Positions 60,797 through 64,000 of a DNA stretch of 64,000 bases are shown in pieces. A program made the position numbers and the translations under genes. Position 1 is the first letter of the stretch; each line of letters opens with the position of its first letter. Under the pieces are notes generated by a model. That model was not told the DNA's origin. It saw nothing but the letters and a program-made list of their open reading frames with translations, and searched no databases. Source of the DNA: Bacteroidales bacterium (GTDB lineage: Bacteria; Bacteroidota; Bacteroidia; Bacteroidales; UBA932); contig JAFRNC010000009.1 of the NCBI GenBank assembly GCA_017430365.1, forward strand, positions 225,804 to 289,803, written 5' to 3'.

Positions 60797-62572
60797 ATGA
60801 AACGATTTATTCTCTTTTTCCCGCTGGCAGCTGTCTTGGCTGCCGGGTGCATTGATTTCGACGGGGACGAAATACAGCCTGTCGACGATACTGTCATCAA
60901 CGGGATTTCGGTTGATCCCGTCGACGAATCTACCTTCGACACGGAAATCGTCGCCGCTTCCACTGCGGCCGGGGTGACCTACGATTTCGGCGACGCAGAT
61001 ACCTCTGATGACAATATTGTCAATACTGTCTTCGACAGGGTTATTTCAATCGTTTTCGGGGGCAGTCAGGCAACAGTGACAGGTGACGAAAACGGCATCG
61101 TCACCGTGGACGGCAATCACGTTACGGTCAACAATACGACCAAGGAAGCAATCGTCTATAATCTGAGCGGAACGGCTTCCGACGGTTTCTTCAAACTCTA
61201 CAGTTCGAAGAAGCAGGCCATCCGTCTGGCCGGCCTGGGATTGTCAAATCCGTCAGGTGCTGCAGTCAACAACCAGAGCAAGAAGCGCACCTTCGTCATC
61301 GTCGAGGGCTCCAACGCTCTGGCGGACGGCTCTTCCTACTCGTCGACCCCCGATGATGAAGATGAAAAGGCCGCCTTCTTCAGCGAAGGCCAGCTCATCT
61401 TCTGCGGAAGCGGCAGCCTTGTAGTCAAGGCCGGCGGAAAGGCAGGCATAACGAGCGACGATTATGTACGGTTCATGTCGAGCCCGACAGTCAAGGTCAC
61501 TTCCAGTTCAGGCCACGCCGTCCGCGGCAAGGATGCAATCATAGTGACGGCCGGCTCCGTGACCGCGGCCACTTCCGCTTCGATGAAGAAGGGTTTCAGC
61601 TCCGATTCCCTGGTACGCTTCGAAGGAGGCAGGACGGCCATCAGCGTGACCGGCTCGGCTGCCTATGACAGCGACGACGGGGAATATACCGGCACGGCCG
61701 GCATCAAGGCTGACAAGCTCTTCGAGATGCTGGACGGCACGCTGGCCATCAGCAATACGGGAATAGGTGGAAAGGGCATAAGCGGAGATGCCGACGGCTA
61801 TTTCAAGGGTGGAACGGTCACAGTGGTCACCACAGGCAACAATTATGGCCAGAGCAGCAGTGGATACGGTCCCGGCGGACGACCGGGCAGCGGCTCCTCC
61901 AGCGACAATTCGGTGTCGGCCAAAGGCATCAAATTCGACGGTAACCTGTATATCTCGGGCGGTAATGTCAGCGTAAGCTGCAAGTCGCACGAAGGCATAG
62001 AGTCGAAGGGAACGATGGAAATATCCGGCGGCGTGGTGTTCAGCCAGTCCGGTGACGACGCAGTCAACGCAGGCGGCAATCTGACGATTTCAGGCGGTTA
62101 CGTATGCGCATGGTCTGCCGGCAACGACGGAATCGATGCGAACGGCAACTGTTACATCAAAGGCGGAGTGGTCTACGCCATCGGCTCCGGCGGCGCAGAG
62201 GTCGCCATCGACGCCAACACCGAAGAGGGCTTTAAACTATATGTGGAGGGAGGTACGCTCGTGGCAATCGGCGGCCTTGAAAGAGGCGCCGCCCTTTCCC
62301 AGGCCTGCTATTCTTCCAACACCTGGAGCAAGAATACCTGGTACGGCCTGACCGTCGGCAACTCCGTCTTCGCCTTCAAGACACCTTCCAGTGCCGGTGC
62401 ATCGCTCGTCGTCTCGGGCAGTTCCAGCCCTGCGCTCAAATCCGGCGTCACTGTAAGCGGCGGGACGGAACTTTTCGGCGGCTATGCCGCGGCCGGCGCA
62501 ACGTTGAGCGGCGGCTCTTCCGTCAAACTGAGCAGCTACAGCGCCGGTGGAGGCGGATTCGGCCCGAGGTAG
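60797..62572 (+). CDS. Cthe_2159-like beta-helix lipoprotein
   Basis: A 591-residue lipoprotein (lipobox LAAGC, C18). From about residue 90 it is a run of short Gly/Ser/Val-rich coils (GTLAISNTGIGGKGISGDADGYFKGGTV, KGTMEISGGVVFSQSGDDAVNAGGN, NDGIDANGNCYIKGG), as in the carbohydrate-binding Cthe_2159 family (PF14262-type), whose founding member binds acidic or cellulosic polysaccharide. A Gly/Ser-rich insert lies at about 352-372. Divergent from the LytTR system with candidate operator in between, so probably its target (inference). Confidence 0.82.
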   Translation: MKRFILFFPLAAVLAAGCIDFDGDEIQPVDDTVINGISVDPVDESTFDTEIVAASTAAGVTYDFGDADTSDDNIVNTVFDRVISIVFGGSQATVTGDENGIVTVDGNHVTVNNTTKEAIVYNLSGTASDGFFKLYSSKKQAIRLAGLGLSNPSGAAVNNQSKKRTFVIVEGSNALADGSSYSSTPDDEDEKAAFFSEGQLIFCGSGSLVVKAGGKAGITSDDYVRFMSSPTVKVTSSSGHAVRGKDAIIVTAGSVTAATSASMKKGFSSDSLVRFEGGRTAISVTGSAAYDSDDGEYTGTAGIKADKLFEMLDGTLAISNTGIGGKGISGDADGYFKGGTVTVVTTGNNYGQSSSGYGPGGRPGSGSSSDNSVSAKGIKFDGNLYISGGNVSVSCKSHEGIESKGTMEISGGVVFSQSGDDAVNAGGNLTISGGYVCAWSAGNDGIDANGNCYIKGGVVYAIGSGGAEVAIDANTEEGFKLYVEGGTLVAIGGLERGAALSQACYSSNTWSKNTWYGLTVGNSVFAFKTPSSAGASLVVSGSSSPALKSGVTVSGGTELFGGYAAAGATLSGGSSVKLSSYSAGGGGFGPR

Positions 62573-62585
62573 GATAGTCAAAAAG

Positions 62586-62609
62586 AGGGTGACCGGAAGG
62601 CCACCCTCT
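62586..62609. terminator. Hairpin between convergent beta-helix and DUF5692 genes
   Basis: Stem GAGGGTG (62586-62592) with CACCCTC (62603-62609), extended after one mismatch by CC/GG. An A5 tract on the left gives a U run for the minus strand; the plus side is less T-rich. Confidence 0.78.
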
Positions 62610-62631
62610 CTGTTTAACAGGCAGTATACTG

Positions 62632-63732
62632 TCAGACGTCGGCGCGGGCCATGGCGTCCTTGTAATACTTCTGGTTGATGAAGACGTCCTGCTTGTAAGG
62701 ATTGATGTGACGCTTCTTCGATACGGCGATGATATAGGCCAGTGCGATGACGTTGGTCACGAGGGCGAGGGCGCTGATGAAGATCATCATCGAAGGATTG
62801 GCTGCGACCACTGAAGGATCCACTGTCGTGCCCACGATGCCGTCAACGGCTGCCTGGCCGCCTGCGGCATAGAGTTTCTCAATGGTCCCGACACCTTCGG
62901 GGTACAGTACGGGAAGCGTGGCCCAAGAGAACCACTGCTGGCCGTTCTTGAAAGTCTCCTGGAAAAGAGGGAACACCTGGGCGAACATGCACCAGATGGC
63001 AAGGGTGTTGGCGCGGTTCTGGATCCAGCCGCCGCGGTTCCAGCAGAGGGCGGCCACGGTCGGCGCGAGAAGCAGGGCGATACCGCAGTACCATGAGTGC
63101 GTAGGCAGGCAGTTGTAGGTGTAGGCGAAGTTCCAGATGTCGTAGATCAGGATGTAGACCCAGGTCATGTCGGCCCATATCATATCCTTCTTGTCCTTGG
63201 AAGCATAGACCGACCACCAGGCCGTCATGCAGAAGATATTCAGCAGACCGGCGACGCCGTTCATTACATTGTGCCAGCCGCCATACTGCCATACGCCTTC
63301 GGAGGTAAGCCACCACTTGTTCCATCCCATGACTGCGGACTCGAAGTCGGAAACGCAGGCGATGAGGATGTTGATGGCCACGATGATGAAGGGGAAGGGT
63401 TTGAACCAGTGTTTTGCTCCGATGCCCCATTTGTATTTGATCATCATGAAGCCGATGCAGCCTGCGGTGGCTGCGTAGAGCTTGGCATAGTGGAACCAGC
63501 CCTGCATATAGACATGGGTCTGGTTTTCGAGCGCCCACTGCTTGCCGCTCCTGACGCCGATCCAGATGGCGAGGAAGTAAACGGTAAGGGCTAGCGGAAT
63601 GGCCAGGAAGGTGATGATTCCGCCTGCTTTCGTGCGGCGGGCGAACTCATTGAAGAGGATCAGTCCCAGCAGGACTACCAGGAGCATGCCCCACTGTGCG
63701 AATGCATGCTCACCATAGACTTGGAAAAACAT
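62632..63732 (-). CDS. DUF5692-type multi-pass membrane protein
   Basis: A 366-residue inner-membrane protein with about nine hydrophobic helices and many Trp, Tyr and Asn in loops (GWNKWWLTSEGVWQYGGWHNVMNG, DIWNFAYTYNCLPTHSWYCG). I place it in the DUF5692 family from general resemblance; function unknown. Repeated aromatic and His residues in membrane helices suggest transport or sensing, but nothing is diagnostic. Follows the small membrane protein gene after 11 bp on the same strand. Confidence 0.7.
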   Translation of the reverse strand: MFFQVYGEHAFAQWGMLLVVLLGLILFNEFARRTKAGGIITFLAIPLALTVYFLAIWIGVRSGKQWALENQTHVYMQGWFHYAKLYAATAGCIGFMMIKYKWGIGAKHWFKPFPFIIVAINILIACVSDFESAVMGWNKWWLTSEGVWQYGGWHNVMNGVAGLLNIFCMTAWWSVYASKDKKDMIWADMTWVYILIYDIWNFAYTYNCLPTHSWYCGIALLLAPTVAALCWNRGGWIQNRANTLAIWCMFAQVFPLFQETFKNGQQWFSWATLPVLYPEGVGTIEKLYAAGGQAAVDGIVGTTVDPSVVAANPSMMIFISALALVTNVIALAYIIAVSKKRHINPYKQDVFINQKYYKDAMARADV

Positions 63733-63743
63733 TGTTGTTGGTT

Positions 63744-64000
63744 TTAGTTATTGATAGTTGCAGTTTTCACTTTGCGGCGGTGCTCCACGAGAAGGGAATA
63801 CCCGGCCCAGACCACGGTTAGGACCGCGGCCATGGGAACACCTACCGTGAGGATGTCTCCCCAGGAGAAGGCGGTAAGTTCTCCGTTGACGGCATGGTCC
63901 ACCACCAGCATCAGGGAACCGCCCCAGAGCATTTTTTCGAGCGTAGGGAGATGGCGCATCAGCGGACGGGCCTTTTCGCTGCGGATTTTCTGATCATTGC
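63744..64000 (-). CDS. Partial small membrane protein (5' end outside window)
   Basis: The frame is open from the right window edge (about 85 codons visible). An internal Met (63959) gives 71 residues, but the frame continues upstream as KIRSEKARPLMRHL, so the true start is probably just outside. Two hydrophobic helices are seen (WGGSLMLVVDHAV and VGVPMAAVLTVVWAGYSLLV) with a basic C-terminus. Likely a small inner-membrane partner of the DUF5692-type protein, being 11 bp upstream of it. Confidence 0.65.
   Translation of the reverse strand, partial: NDQKIRSEKARPLMRHLPTLEKMLWGGSLMLVVDHAVNGELTAFSWGDILTVGVPMAAVLTVVWAGYSLLVEHRRKVKTATINN

Overview
This window is chromosomal DNA from a high-GC member of the Bacteroidales. 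The evidence is Bacteroidota-specific families (DUF3078, BACON, HYC_CC_PP-type, WbqC, DUF4837, SusC-type TonB plug), many lipoproteins whose lipobox ends in SC, AC or GC, a Bacteroidota-length S16, and repeated use of the Bacteroidota -7 promoter element TAnnTTTG instead of a sigma70 -10 box. Genus cannot be fixed from the sequence. Almost all of the window is coding, and no gene-free stretch reaches 300 bases.

Layout. 1-4,440: a partial lipoprotein, miaB, upp, a LolA-like protein, radC, and tRNA-Glu with rpsT. 4,440-8,789 (minus): an ATGA-coupled envelope operon M23-like / dxr / rseP / DUF4837 lipoprotein. 8,799-11,149 (plus): ruvX, def, phosphohexomutase. 11,300-15,700 (minus): rpsP-rimM, then flippase-dut-murF. 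15,740-22,310: a cyclophilin lipoprotein (plus) facing a minus-strand rimP-nusA-infB-purB cluster in which rimP is cut short. 22,354-25,595 (plus): lpxD-lpxC-lpxA-WbqC, with an LpxC that lacks the FabZ fusion usual in this phylum. 25,592-32,026: FadL-like porin, an aromatic-rich lipoprotein, proS, a DUF3078 protein and tilS. 31,998-35,195 (minus): a probable metal-uptake module (HYC_CC_PP-like protein, TonB receptor, heavy-metal-binding protein).

35,265-47,962 (plus) is a long co-directional block: sppA, a secreted beta-helix protein, a GH9 glycosidase, an NfnA/NfnB-like flavoprotein pair, a BACON-repeat lipoprotein, a C10 (streptopain-type) protease and two small lipoproteins. 48,011-49,481 holds a REP-associated-type (HUH) transposase, a small partner gene, and two inverted REP-like palindromes. 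49,503-54,176 (minus): hisS, a C69 dipeptidase and a GH20 hexosaminidase. 55,248-59,003 (plus): a stand-alone TonB plug lipoprotein, a serine-palmitoyltransferase-like enzyme, an M28 peptidase and an unrecognised protein with a nuclease-like motif. 59,031-62,572: a LytS/LytTR-type two-component system divergent from a Cthe_2159-like beta-helix lipoprotein, with two 9-bp direct repeats 21 bp apart between them. The right edge has a DUF5692-type membrane protein and a partial small membrane protein.

Most notable: (i) a 66-bp repeat present twice, identical and inverted, each copy beside a terminator hairpin between convergent genes; (ii) the REP-like pair next to the transposase; (iii) a RimP lacking its C-terminal domain; (iv) the LytTR-type repeat pair; (v) the orphan TonB plug lipoprotein; (vi) several -7 boxes lying 6-10 nt from the start codon, implying leaderless mRNAs.
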